A stretch of 64,000 bases of DNA from CAITWD01 sp963727285 (GTDB taxonomy: Bacteria; Actinomycetota; Thermoleophilia; Miltoncostaeales; Miltoncostaeaceae), in the NCBI GenBank assembly GCA_963727285.1, contig CAVSFF010000009.1, positions 248,001 through 312,000 of the forward strand. Reading direction: 5' to 3'. Under the pieces are notes generated by a model, which was not told the DNA's origin, did no database searches, and saw nothing but the letters and a program-made list of their open reading frames with translations. Positions 33,937-43,959 of this stretch are shown here, one piece after another. The translations under genes were made by a program, and so were the position numbers. Every line of letters starts with the position of its first letter. The stretch's first letter is position 1.

Positions 33937-35913
33937 GTGATCAAGATCGAACGCCACGAAAAGGGTCCCCGCCTGTTTGTCGCGGGACGGCGTCTTCACG
34001 AATGCCACGCCGGCCTGGTGTTGCTCGGTGTCGCGCTCCTGATGCGGTTGGTCCATTTCGGGGACGTGCAGGTTCCCACCGGCGTCGTCGCCGTGATTGC
34101 ACTGCTCGGTGCCTACATGGTGATCAAGGACGCCCGCGACTTCGTCCCGCGGTGGCGGGACACCGCGTCCTGGAGCATGGGCATCCACCGCCGCGAGTTC
34201 GCGCTGCGACCGAACCCGCGCGCCTCATGGGCGCCGATGATCATCGGCGGCATGGTGATCGTGGCGGGCATCGCGACCATTCTGGCCGCCATCCGCCCGG
34301 AGCTGGGAACCCACGCGCACGCGGTCAACCCACTGATGAATCAGGGTCTGCGAGGGTCGATCCACGCGGCGGCGCTCCCGCTGGGCCTGCTGTTGGTGGT
34401 GACCGGGACCTATCTGGCGCGACGTCGACGCGGTGCCTGGCTGTTGGCGCTGATGCTGCTGACCCTCGCAGGGCCCGCTGCCCTCGCCCACCGCGATCTC
34501 GACGGTGCCGTGGTCGCGTGGTCATTGGCGCTGACGCTCGCGGTCACCGGCAACGCGTTCACGGTGCGGCGCGATCCGAGCGCGATCCGGGTGGCGCTGA
34601 TGCGCATCCCGATCGTGGGCGGCATCGCGATCCTTACGTCGGTCGGTGCCATCCTGGCCGCCTACCGTCACGTCACACCCGGCCTGACCACGTCCCGGCT
34701 GATCCGCGAGACCGCGGACCTGATGACCTTCCAGAACGGCCCGCTGGCCTTCGGAACCCACGCACACTGGGTGCCGCTGGGTGTCGGCCTGGTGTCGGTC
34801 GCCGCACTCGTCGCCGCGGCCGCGCCCGTCTTGCGGCCGCTCGCCCACCCGCGCCAGCCGGCGCCGGACTCGGCGCGCGCCCGCGCGCAGCGCCTGGTGT
34901 CCCGCTACGGCGACGACTCCCTGAGCTTCTTCAAGCTCCGCAAGGACCTGAACTATCTGTTCACCGCGGATCGGCAGGCGTTTCTCGGGTACCGGATCAA
35001 ACGCGGAGTCCTCGTGGTCAGCGGCGACCCTGTCGGTCCGCGCGAAGCGATGCCCGGGCTGGTCCGCGACCTGTTCACGTTCGCCCAGGACCACGGTCTG
35101 CGCGTCGCGGCGATCGGTGCCAGCGCGGCGATGGCCGACATTTACGGCGAAGCCGGAATGCGCGCGGTCTACATCGGCGACGAGGCAATCGTCGACACGA
35201 GAACCTTCTCGCTCGACGGACGGCCCATCCGCAAGGTCCGCCAGTCGGTGACGCGCATCGAGCGCGCCGGATACACCCTGTCGATCGCGCGGGTCGGTGA
35301 CCTCCCATCGTCCGAGCTGGCCGCACTCGATCAGATCTCCGAGCGCTGGCGCGCCGGGGCACCCGAGCGTGGTTTCTCGATGACGGTCGACGAGCTCGGC
35401 GGCTACGGCCAAGACGAGAGCCGGGTCATCGTCGCCCGCGACTCCGACGACGTCCCGCGCGGCTTCCTGCACCTGGTGCCGTGCGCCGGCCGGCCGGCGA
35501 TGTCGCTGTCGCTGATGCGCCGCGATCCCAACACCCCGAACGGGCTGATCGAGTTCATGATCGCGCGTGGCATCGGCGAGCTCCGCGACGAGGGGATCGA
35601 CGAGGTCTCGCTGAACTTTGTCGCATTCGGACGCATCCTCAGGGAGCCCCGGACGATTCTCCAGCGCACACTGCGGCGCACCCTCATCCACTTCGACAAG
35701 TGGTTCCAGATCAATCGCCTGCAGCACTTCAACGCGAAATTCTTCCCGCGCTGGGTGCCGCGCTACATGATGGTCGACGGCTGGAGCGCAGCACCGCGCG
35801 CCGGTATCGCCATCATGGATCTTGAGGGCCAGCTCCCGCAGATCCGTGCCGGTCGGCCAGCGGCCGACGCGTCCGGACACCATGCCGGAAGCCCGGCGGC
35901 CGACACCGCCTAA
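33937..35913 (+). CDS. Phosphatidylglycerol lysyltransferase-like protein (DUF2156)
   Basis: 658 aa. The N-terminal 360 residues hold about eight membrane segments; the C-terminal 300 form the DUF2156/LPG-synthase domain (FFKLRKDLNYLFT, GDPVGP, RQSVTRIERAGYT, SLNFVAFGRI, NAKFFPRWVPRYMM). Such proteins transfer an amino acid from aminoacyl-tRNA to phosphatidylglycerol and flip the product, lowering surface charge. The substrate amino acid is unknown. The start is GTG 33937; the stop overlaps the convergent phosphoesterase as CTAA. Confidence 0.85.
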   Translation: MIKIERHEKGPRLFVAGRRLHECHAGLVLLGVALLMRLVHFGDVQVPTGVVAVIALLGAYMVIKDARDFVPRWRDTASWSMGIHRREFALRPNPRASWAPMIIGGMVIVAGIATILAAIRPELGTHAHAVNPLMNQGLRGSIHAAALPLGLLLVVTGTYLARRRRGAWLLALMLLTLAGPAALAHRDLDGAVVAWSLALTLAVTGNAFTVRRDPSAIRVALMRIPIVGGIAILTSVGAILAAYRHVTPGLTTSRLIRETADLMTFQNGPLAFGTHAHWVPLGVGLVSVAALVAAAAPVLRPLAHPRQPAPDSARARAQRLVSRYGDDSLSFFKLRKDLNYLFTADRQAFLGYRIKRGVLVVSGDPVGPREAMPGLVRDLFTFAQDHGLRVAAIGASAAMADIYGEAGMRAVYIGDEAIVDTRTFSLDGRPIRKVRQSVTRIERAGYTLSIARVGDLPSSELAALDQISERWRAGAPERGFSMTVDELGGYGQDESRVIVARDSDDVPRGFLHLVPCAGRPAMSLSLMRRDPNTPNGLIEFMIARGIGELRDEGIDEVSLNFVAFGRILREPRTILQRTLRRTLIHFDKWFQINRLQHFNAKFFPRWVPRYMMVDGWSAAPRAGIAIMDLEGQLPQIRAGRPAADASGHHAGSPAADTA

Positions 35914-36575
35914 CCCTCGACCGCGTCCCGCAGCGCCCCGGGGACCGGAACAAATCGCGGAATGACGACTCCGTCCAGGATGTCGAGGATTCCCACCTGC
36001 GGGATGCGCGCACTCTCGGGAAGACCCGCGCGGTAGCGTCGGTACGCCCGCCCCTTGACGCCGCGCACCGCCACGAGCGGATCCGCATCGACGACGTACA
36101 CGGCACCCGGGGAGAAGACGGTCGTCCGGCCGGCGCGGCCGAGAAACGGCATGTGGAAATGGCCGAACACGATGCAGTCGACGTCGGTGAAACGCCGTGC
36201 CAGTGCCCGTGGTACCCCCGCCATCACCGGTCGCCCGACGACAATTCCGGCCGCCGCCGCAGATGCCTCGGCGATCCGTCCGCGATCACCGTGGGTGACG
36301 CCGATCCGCGCGCCGCCGACGGACACGATCTGCGCACGGGGGAGCTCGAGCCCGGCCCGGCGATCGTGGTTGCCCTCGACGGCGACGACCGGCGCCACCG
36401 CGCGGAGCTGGTCGAGGACCGCCGAGACCGTGACGTCGCCGGCATGGATGATCAGGTCGACCCCTGCGAGCGCCTCACACACCCCGGCCGGAAGCGCCGG
36501 CAACGCCTCGCCGACGTGGGTGTCGGCAAGCACGCCGATCCGGTAGCGGCGACGTGGCTGCCCCGCGGCCGGCAT
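35910..36575 (-). CDS. YfcE-type metallophosphoesterase
   Basis: 221-aa phosphodiesterase-fold protein. The five metal-binding blocks are visible in order: LADTHVG, HAGDVT, EGNHDRR, THGDR and FGHFHMP. Length is slightly above YfcE (about 180) because of a C-terminal extension. Substrate unknown; YfcE homologues cleave phosphodiesters in vitro. A short 11-bp gap follows fabI, suggesting co-transcription. Confidence 0.88.
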   Translation of the reverse strand: MPAAGQPRRRYRIGVLADTHVGEALPALPAGVCEALAGVDLIIHAGDVTVSAVLDQLRAVAPVVAVEGNHDRRAGLELPRAQIVSVGGARIGVTHGDRGRIAEASAAAAGIVVGRPVMAGVPRALARRFTDVDCIVFGHFHMPFLGRAGRTTVFSPGAVYVVDADPLVAVRGVKGRAYRRYRAGLPESARIPQVGILDILDGVVIPRFVPVPGALRDAVEG

Positions 36576-36586
36576 CCCGGCCGCCG

Positions 36587-37366
36587 CTAGAGCCCCATCG
36601 CGTGGTAGCCGGCATCGACAAAGAGCGTCTCGCCGGTCACCGCCCGCGCCAGCGGGGATGCCAAGTAGAGGCCGGTGTCCCCCACCTCGTCGACGACGAT
36701 TTCGCGGCGGAGCGGGGTCCGGGCGGCAATCTGGTCGGCCATCTCCGAGAACCCGGGGATTCCGCGGGCGGCGAGCGTTCGGATCGGACCCGCAGAGATC
36801 GCGTTGACGCGGATGCCGCCGTCACCAAGATCCCAGGCCAGGTAACGGACAATGCATTCGAGCGCCGATTTGGCGACCGCCATGACGTTGTAGCCGGGCA
36901 CCGCACGATCGGCGGCGATGTAGGAGAGCGCCATGATCGACCCGCCCCCGGCCGCGCGGAGATGCGGCTCGGCGCGCTTGGCCAACGCGATCAGCGAGTA
37001 CGCCGAGATGTCCAGCGCCAGCGCGAACCCGTCGCGGGAAATGTCGGTGAACCGACCGGTCAGGTCCTCGGGGCGCGCAAAGGCAACGGCGTGCACGAGG
37101 GTGTCGAGCCCGCCCAAAGCGGCGACCGCCTCGGCGAATGCCGCGTCCATCTGGGCGTCGTCTTGGACGTCGAGCGGAACGACCGGTGTGTCACCGGACA
37201 GCTCGTCGGCGAGGCGCCGGACGTCGCGCTCGGTCCGCTCGTTCTGATACGTGAGCGCCACCCGAGCCCCCTGGGCGTCCAGGGCCCGCGCGATCGACCA
37301 TGCGATGCTGCGCTTGTTGGCCACGCCCACCACGAGGGCCCGCTGACCTTCGACTATCCCGCTCAT
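36587..37366 (-). CDS. fabI: Enoyl-[acyl-carrier-protein] reductase (NADH)
   Basis: 259-aa short-chain dehydrogenase of fatty-acid elongation. The cofactor motif is VVGVANKRSIAWSIA, and the catalytic Tyr-x6-Lys is YNVMAVAK in GYNVMAVAKSALE; NAISAGPIRTLAARGI is the conserved substrate-loop region. Length equals that of typical FabI. Divergent from aceB; its promoter should lie in 37367-37480. Confidence 0.94.
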   Translation of the reverse strand: MSGIVEGQRALVVGVANKRSIAWSIARALDAQGARVALTYQNERTERDVRRLADELSGDTPVVPLDVQDDAQMDAAFAEAVAALGGLDTLVHAVAFARPEDLTGRFTDISRDGFALALDISAYSLIALAKRAEPHLRAAGGGSIMALSYIAADRAVPGYNVMAVAKSALECIVRYLAWDLGDGGIRVNAISAGPIRTLAARGIPGFSEMADQIAARTPLRREIVVDEVGDTGLYLASPLARAVTGETLFVDAGYHAMGL

Positions 37367-37541
37367 GCATCCTCCCCAATTGGCGCCGGCCGCGAGACGC
37401 TAGCACCGCCCCGCAGGCGATGACGCGCCGACCCCCGGCCGGCCCGGTCTGCGCTTCTCGCGCGACCATCGGTCGCAAGTTTTAATAAGCTCTAGGCGTT
37501 CGCGGCCGGTCCGCGGACGTAGACGGCCTTCGCGTGCGGGC

Positions 37542-37568
37542 GGCGTCCCTGGTCCGGGACGCCTTTTT
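37542..37568 (+). terminator. Intrinsic terminator in the aceB leader
   Basis: GGCGTCCC/GGGACGCC with a 6-nt loop is followed by TTTTT. It points toward aceB and ends 47 nt before its ATG, yet no plus-strand gene lies upstream (fabI is divergent). It would therefore end a short leader or small RNA starting near 37490-37500, which suggests attenuation control of aceB. Confidence 0.75.
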
Positions 37569-37615
37569 GCGGGCGACGCCCGATCCACCGGAACAATGAG
37601 GGGACTCACACGACC

Positions 37616-39208
<1,593 letters not shown>

Positions 39209-39215
39209 ACGGCGT

Positions 39216-39247
39216 CGCACGGTCCCGGGTTCACCCCCGGGACCGTG
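39216..39247 (+). terminator. Hairpin terminator after aceB
   Basis: A perfect 13-bp stem (39216-39228 with 39235-39247) with a 6-nt loop starts 8 nt after the aceB stop. No T-tract follows. sixA begins 11 nt downstream, so readthrough could still feed sixA. Confidence 0.7.
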
Positions 39248-39257
39248 CCCGGCCCAC

Positions 39258-39758
39258 ATGCTGCTCGCAGTCATCCGTCACGGGATCGCCGAGGACGCCG
39301 GGCCGGCGACCAGGTACCGCGACGAGCCGCGCCGCCTGACCGATCAGGGCGTCGCCCGCATGCGGAGTGCCGCGGCGGGGATCGCCAGGCTCGGCATCCG
39401 TCCGGAGGTGATCCTGTCGAGCCCGCTCGCCCGCTGCGTCCAAACGGCGGAGATCGTCGCCGCCGCGACGGCGGCCGACGTGCACGTCCACGCCGCGCTG
39501 CGTCCGGGTGCCCGATCGGCGGCCCTGCTGGATCTGTTGGCCGGGTATCCGGACGCGGACTGCGTGGCGGTCTGCGGCCACCAGCCGGACCTGTCGGAGA
39601 TCACCGCCGACCTCTCCGGAAGCGCGGTCAACTACCGCCGCGGGATGCTCGGGGTCATCGATCTGGGCGTCTTGCGCCCGCGGGGCGGGACGCTCGTGGG
39701 GCTGTACCCGCCCAAGGCCCTCAGGGCCCTGGGCACGCCGGACGGCCGCGACCGCTAG
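39258..39758 (+). CDS. sixA: Phosphohistidine phosphatase SixA-like
   Basis: 166-aa histidine-phosphatase superfamily protein. The catalytic RHG is at residues 7-9 (VIRHGIAED), and the second His lies in VCGHQPDLSE. Size and motifs fit the SixA subfamily, which dephosphorylates phosphohistidine in signalling proteins. The target here is unknown. Its TAG overlaps the convergent gene's stop within CTAG. Confidence 0.87.
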   Translation: MLLAVIRHGIAEDAGPATRYRDEPRRLTDQGVARMRSAAAGIARLGIRPEVILSSPLARCVQTAEIVAAATAADVHVHAALRPGARSAALLDLLAGYPDADCVAVCGHQPDLSEITADLSGSAVNYRRGMLGVIDLGVLRPRGGTLVGLYPPKALRALGTPDGRDR

Positions 39759-40126
39759 GCGTGAAAGTGGGCCGTCGGTTCGACCGACCGCGAGAAGTAC
39801 ACGATCAGGTCTTCGGGAAGGACGGACTCGGCTCGGTCGACCAATGACGCGGCGACCTCCAGGCGGGCGTCGCGCGTCTGTGCGGCAAGCGCCTCCCATC
39901 CCGCGCGCTCACCGGCGCGCTCCGGACCGTCCGCGAGGTCGGCCATCGTCATCGCGATCTTCTCGGTCGGCTGCGGGGCACAGAGCATGGCGTGGGCGTC
40001 GACGAGCAGCACGAGGCGGATCCACGGCTGGTTGCCGTACTCGCGTGCGTTGGTCACCCATGTCGGGACGACCCAGCGCTCGACGTCGTCGACGAGCCGG
40101 CTCCAACTCTCTGGCGCATCGGCCAC
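39755..40126 (-). CDS. Hypothetical protein
   Basis: 123 aa, not recognised. No membrane segment or known motif is visible; the protein is mildly acidic with a His-rich end (TAHFHA). The GTG start shares one base with the stop of the upstream SHOCT gene, so the two are co-transcribed and probably translationally coupled. The stop lies in a CTAG shared with sixA. Confidence 0.65.
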   Translation of the reverse strand: MADAPESWSRLVDDVERWVVPTWVTNAREYGNQPWIRLVLLVDAHAMLCAPQPTEKIAMTMADLADGPERAGERAGWEALAAQTRDARLEVAASLVDRAESVLPEDLIVYFSRSVEPTAHFHA

Positions 40127-40392
40127 TACAACTCCTCCAGCAGCTCGGCCTTCTTGGCCTGGAACTCATCCTCGGTGATCAAGCCCTCATCCCGAAGCCG
40201 TCCGAGTTCACGGATGGTCGCGAGCGGATGGGATTCGGCTTCGCCGGTGTCGTGATCGTGGGCATTGTCGGAGACCCACCGCGACGCATCCTCGGCGGCC
40301 TGCCGAATCATCTTGCCGGCCTGATCGGCAACCTTGACGAGCTCCTCGAAGAGCTCCCGCATCGCCTGGCGCATTTCATCCTGCGGATCCAT
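40126..40392 (-). CDS. SHOCT-domain protein
   Basis: 88 aa. The C-terminal 32 residues (RELGRLRDEGLITEDEFQAK and onward) form a SHOCT helix pair, a short oligomerisation module found at protein ends. The N-terminal half is amphipathic helical (MRELFEELVKVADQAGKMI). No enzymatic domain is visible. First gene of a two-gene unit with the downstream hypothetical protein. Confidence 0.8.
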   Translation of the reverse strand: MDPQDEMRQAMRELFEELVKVADQAGKMIRQAAEDASRWVSDNAHDHDTGEAESHPLATIRELGRLRDEGLITEDEFQAKKAELLEEL

Positions 40393-40453
40393 ACCGTCAG
40401 GTTAGCGCCTCCGCGGCGTGGTGGGGTGTTGGTCAGACGTGGGTCGGACAGGT

Positions 40454-40473
40454 TAGAGTGTGCCGAACGGCAC
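40454..40473 (+). promoter_or_regulatory. -10 element abutting a 14-bp palindrome
   Basis: TAGAGT (40454-40459) is directly followed by GTGCCGAACGGCAC (40460-40473), a perfect palindrome covering the expected transcription start of the small gene at 40492. A -35-like TTGGTC (40429-40434) stands 19 bp upstream. The layout fits repressor control. Confidence 0.5.
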
Positions 40474-40491
40474 GAACTCAGGAGTCGTCCC

Positions 40492-40734
40492 ATGATTGCT
40501 GCAGGCCAGCCCAAGCAACCCGCTGGTCGGTCGCGACACGCCCGTCACACCGAAGTCCTCGACCGTTGGCCCGTGCTCGCCGAGCACTGGGCCCGTGAGC
40601 TCGAGCACCGGCGGGTGTCGGCGCAGTCACCGGAACGCACGCCGATGCAAGGCATCAGCCCCTTGGCCGCGATCAACCGCAAGCTCGGGCTCCCCGACGA
40701 CCACGGCGCCGACGCCATCGCGGCTCCGGCCTGA
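40492..40734 (+). CDS. Small hypothetical protein
   Basis: 80 aa, unrecognised. Basic N-terminus (QPKQPAGRSRHARH), a central helix and the segment GISPLAAINRKLGLPDDHGAD. ATG 40492 has AGGAG at good spacing, and a palindromic operator-like site precedes it. It lies 45 bp upstream of the marR gene in the same direction. Confidence 0.55.
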   Translation: MIAAGQPKQPAGRSRHARHTEVLDRWPVLAEHWARELEHRRVSAQSPERTPMQGISPLAAINRKLGLPDDHGADAIAAPA

Positions 40735-40779
40735 GCTGGCGGTGGGCGCCGTCGACCGCTTCGCTGCTAGGTTCGCCGC

Positions 40780-41277
40780 ATGACCACGACGGACAGGCAG
40801 ATCCAGGAGGAGCATCGCACCACCCTCGCGCGCATGGCCGTCGATGCGGTCATCGCCGTCGCCGCCTGCGCCGAACGCGACCTTGACCGCCACGCGGCCG
40901 AGTTCGGGATCTCCGATGCCAAGCTCGAGGTGCTCGAGGTGCTGTCGTGCTGCTCCGGGCGCCGCGCCTGCCTGTTTTCGCTCGGCGACCGGCTCGGGGT
41001 CACGCGCCCCAACATCACCAAGCTGGTCGACGGGCTCGAGCGCCAGGGCCTGGTCACGCGCATCCCGCATCCGGTCGACCGGCGCATGGTGCAGGCCCAG
41101 CTGACGCCCGAGGGCGCCGCCGTTGCCGCGCGCGCGCTCCCCGGCCGGGTCGATCTGATGGAACGTGCCTGGGCGTCGCTGGACGACGCCGAGCTCGAGC
41201 GGCTCGTCTGGGTCCTGCGACGGGCCGCGTCCGAGCTCGCCGAGGCCCGTCGACGCACCGGCGACGCACAGACCTGA
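40780..41277 (+). CDS. MarR-family transcriptional regulator
   Basis: 165-aa winged-helix regulator. The recognition-helix region is LGDRLGVTRPNITKLVDGLE and the wing is LVTRIPHPVDRRMVQAQLTPEG, typical of MarR. ATG 40780 gives a normal N-terminus. It stands 113 bp upstream of an amino-acid ABC transporter operon in the same direction, with an inverted repeat between, so control of that operon is plausible. The ligand is unknown. Confidence 0.88.
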   Translation: MTTTDRQIQEEHRTTLARMAVDAVIAVAACAERDLDRHAAEFGISDAKLEVLEVLSCCSGRRACLFSLGDRLGVTRPNITKLVDGLERQGLVTRIPHPVDRRMVQAQLTPEGAAVAARALPGRVDLMERAWASLDDAELERLVWVLRRAASELAEARRRTGDAQT

Positions 41278-41330
41278 GCGCGCGAAATCGTCCGATTGGG
41301 CGAGAAACCGCAAAACCTGACAAAGCGTCT

Positions 41331-41347
41331 TGTAATTTTGCGTTACA
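41331..41347. promoter_or_regulatory. Inverted repeat TGTAA-n7-TTACA before the ABC operon
   Basis: Perfect 5-bp arms (41331-41335 and 41343-41347), with partial extension to GTC...GAC, lie 44 bp before the substrate-binding-protein start and 9 bp after a -35-like CTGACA (41317-41322). It is a candidate site for the adjacent MarR protein. Confidence 0.45.
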
Positions 41348-41390
41348 GACAAGGCGCGCCCGACGCGCCGGTGCCTCGAGAGGAGTCCCT

Positions 41391-42254
41391 ATGCGCGTAG
41401 GAGTCATGGGCAGTGTCGTGCTGATCGGCGCTTCGGTGGCACTCGCCGCCTGCGGTTCGAGCAGTTCGTCATCGACCCAAGGGTCGACAACGGCCACCGA
41501 TCTGTCCGCGTGCACGCCGTCCGCGCTGAAGACGCACACGGCGGGCACGCTCACGGTGGCGACCGACTCGCCCGTGTACCCGCCGTACTTCGTCAACAAC
41601 ACGCCGAAGAACGGCCAAGGGTTCGAGAGCGCGGTGGCCTACGCGGTTGCCAAGACCCTCGGCTACGCGCCGACGGCGGTGAAGTGGACGACGGTGCCGT
41701 TCGACTCGTCCTACACCCCCGGGCCGAAGAACTTCGATTTCGACATCAACGAGATCTCGGTCACCCCGGCCCGATTGAAGGCCGTCGACTTCTCGTCGCC
41801 GTACTACACGGCCCCGCAGGCGGTCATCGTCAAGAAGGGCTCCAAGTACGCCACGGTCACGAACCTGGCCGGGCTCAAGGATGCGACCCTCGGCGTGCAG
41901 ATCGGTACGACGAGCCTGAGTGCCGTCAACGACCTGATCAAGCCGACCAACCAGGTCAAGGTCTACAACACCTCCAATGACGTGGTCAACGCACTCAAGG
42001 ACGGGCTCGTCGACGGGATCGTCACCGACCTCCCGACGGCGTTCTACATTACCTCGGCCCAGGTGCCGAACACCGCGATTGCCGGACAGTTCAACGCCCC
42101 CGGCGGCGACGCATGGGGCGTCCTGCTCCAGAAGCAGTCGGCCCTGACCACCTGCGTAAGCGCGGCCGTCAACACGCTCCGCGCGAACGGGACCCTTCAG
42201 TCGCTGACCGACAAGTGGATGTCCAGCTCTGCGGGCGCACCGAAGCTGAACTAG
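41391..42254 (+). CDS. Amino-acid ABC transporter substrate-binding lipoprotein
   Basis: 287 aa. A signal peptide ends in the lipobox LAAC (VALAACGSSSSSS), so it is anchored outside the membrane. The mature part is a family-3 solute-binding protein: GTLTVATDSPVYPPYF, GFESAVAYAVAKTLG, FDFDINEISVTPARLKAVDFS and GVQIGTTS. GAGGAG precedes the ATG. It would deliver a polar amino acid to the permease and ATPase encoded downstream. Confidence 0.92.
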   Translation: MRVGVMGSVVLIGASVALAACGSSSSSSTQGSTTATDLSACTPSALKTHTAGTLTVATDSPVYPPYFVNNTPKNGQGFESAVAYAVAKTLGYAPTAVKWTTVPFDSSYTPGPKNFDFDINEISVTPARLKAVDFSSPYYTAPQAVIVKKGSKYATVTNLAGLKDATLGVQIGTTSLSAVNDLIKPTNQVKVYNTSNDVVNALKDGLVDGIVTDLPTAFYITSAQVPNTAIAGQFNAPGGDAWGVLLQKQSALTTCVSAAVNTLRANGTLQSLTDKWMSSSAGAPKLN

Positions 42255-42257
42255 CCG

Positions 42258-43104
42258 GTGGTCGTACCGGAGGATCGCCGCGCGGTCCGCGCCGCCGCCG
42301 CCCGCGCGGCGGCGCGGCGCGGTGCGCTGATCGCGACGATCTCGTCGATCCTGGTGATCGGCGGGCTCGTCGCGATCCTGGTCCTGTCTCCGGGCTGGTC
42401 GAACTTTCGCGAGCTCTTCTTGTCGTGGACGTACTTCACCGAGTCGTTTCCGAGCATCCTCAGGGCCTTCTGGACCGACGTAAAGCTGTTCCTGGTCGTC
42501 GAGGTGGTCGTCCTGATCCTGGGCCTCGTGGTGGCGATCCTGCGGACCACGCGTGCCCCGGCCCTGTTTCCGCTGCGGATGCTGTCGTCGCTCTATGTGG
42601 ACATCCTGCGCGGCATCCCCACGATCCTGTTGGTCTATCTGCTCGGATTCGGGATGCCGGCGCTCTACATCACCTGGCTCCCCTCCGACTCGCTGTTCTG
42701 GGGGGGTGTCGCGCTGGCGCTCAGCTACAGCGCCTACGTCGGCGAGGTCTACCGGGCCGGCATCCTCTCCGTGCACCCGAGCCAGCGCGCGGCGGCTCGC
42801 TCGCTGGGGCTGACCCAGGTGCAATCGATGCGGCATGTCGTCTTGCCGCAGGCGGTGCGGCGCGTAATGCCGGCCCTGCTCAACGACTTCATCTCGCTGC
42901 AGAAGGACGTCGCGCTGGTGTCCGTGCTCGGGCCCGTCGAGGCCTTCCGCGTGTCACAGATCTATGCAGCGGAAACCTTCAATTACACGCCGATTGTCGC
43001 CGCGGCGCTGCTCTACATCGCCGTGACCATTCCGATGGCGCGGATCCTCGACCGCGATCCAGGCGCGCGAGCACCGGACCCAGAGCATCGGCGGCCTGGC
43101 ATGA
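42258..43104 (+). CDS. Amino-acid ABC transporter permease, one frame break
   Basis: 281 aa when repaired; HisM-type permease with a long N-terminal helix, about five membrane segments and the EAA loop (ARSLGLTQVQSMRHVVLPQA). A one-base gain at 43047-43050 (CTCG, Leu CTC/CTG) shifts the end. The repaired C-terminus AIQAREHRTQSIGGLA stops at TGA 43102-43104, overlapping the ATPase ATG. As printed, the frame reads through into the ATPase, an apparent fusion that is almost surely false. Confidence 0.88.
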
Positions 43105-43850
43105 GTGTCCCGGTCGTCGAGGTCACCGGCGTCACCAAACAGTTCGGCGAGCGCGAGGTGCTGCGCGGGATCGACCTGACGGTCGACGAGCACCGGGCAA
43201 TCGTGCTGATCGGCGCCTCCGGATCCGGCAAGTCGACCCTGCTGCGCTGCATCGACCTGCTCGAGGACATCGATGACGGTGACGTACTGCTCGACGGCGA
43301 GGTCATCACCGACCCGTCGGTCACGCCGGACGCGGTGCGGCGGCGCATCGGCATGGTCTTCCAGTCCTACAACCTGTTTCCGCACCTGTCGGTCCTGCAG
43401 AACGTCACCCTCGCGCCCATCCGTGCGCATCGGCTCAAGAGGTCCGACGCCGAGCGGGCCGCACGCGACCTCCTCGCCCGCTTCGGTCTGGCCGGACGCG
43501 AGCGCGACTACCCGGATCGGCTGAGCGGCGGGCAACAGCAGCGCGTGGCGATCGTGCGCGCCATCGCCACCCAACCGCGGGTCCTGCTGCTGGACGAGAT
43601 CACCAGCGCGCTCGATCCCGAACTGGTCGGGGAAGTCCTCGATGTCGTCCGCGACCTCAAGCGCGAAGGAATGACGATGATCATCGCCACGCACGAGATG
43701 GAGTTCGCGCGCAGCGTGGCCGACGAAGTCTGCTTCCTGCACGAGGGTGTGATCCACGAGCGCGGGACCCCGGCGGCGGTGCTCGACGCACCCCATACCG
43801 CCGAGGCACAGCGCTTCCTGCGCCGACTGCACACGATTCCCGGCACGTAG
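43101..43850 (+). CDS. Amino-acid ABC transporter ATP-binding protein
   Basis: 249 aa. Walker A GASGSGKST, Q-loop VFQSYNLFPHL, signature LSGGQQQR, Walker B VLLLDE and the H-loop THE are all intact. Closest in style to GlnQ/HisP-type importers of polar amino acids. ATG 43101 overlaps the permease stop as ATGA. Last gene of the operon, followed by a hairpin terminator. Confidence 0.93.
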   Translation: MSVPVVEVTGVTKQFGEREVLRGIDLTVDEHRAIVLIGASGSGKSTLLRCIDLLEDIDDGDVLLDGEVITDPSVTPDAVRRRIGMVFQSYNLFPHLSVLQNVTLAPIRAHRLKRSDAERAARDLLARFGLAGRERDYPDRLSGGQQQRVAIVRAIATQPRVLLLDEITSALDPELVGEVLDVVRDLKREGMTMIIATHEMEFARSVADEVCFLHEGVIHERGTPAAVLDAPHTAEAQRFLRRLHTIPGT

Positions 43851-43868
43851 GCCACCCGACAAACACGA

Positions 43869-43902
43869 CGAGCGTGGTCCCGGATCTTGCGGACCACGCT
43901 CG
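43869..43902. terminator. Hairpin terminator after the ABC operon
   Basis: A perfect 12-bp stem (43869-43880 with 43891-43902) and a 10-nt loop, starting 18 nt after the ATPase stop, in the convergent gap with gltA. No T-tract. Confidence 0.65.
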
Positions 43903-43915
43903 CGCGGAGAACCGA

Positions 43916-43944
43916 CGGCGGCGCGGACAAAGTCCGCGCCGCCG
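43916..43944. terminator. Hairpin terminator after gltA
   Basis: A perfect 13-bp GC-rich stem (43916-43928 with 43932-43944) with an AAA loop lies 15 nt after the gltA stop on the minus strand. It forms a back-to-back pair with the ABC-operon terminator. Confidence 0.7.
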
Positions 43945-43959
43945 CTGCATCGATGCGGA

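Noticed and set aside
42258..43850. A permease-ATPase fusion protein of 530 residues
   Set aside because: The fusion depends on one extra base at 43047-43050. Removing it restores a normal permease C-terminus and an ATGA junction with a complete ATPase.
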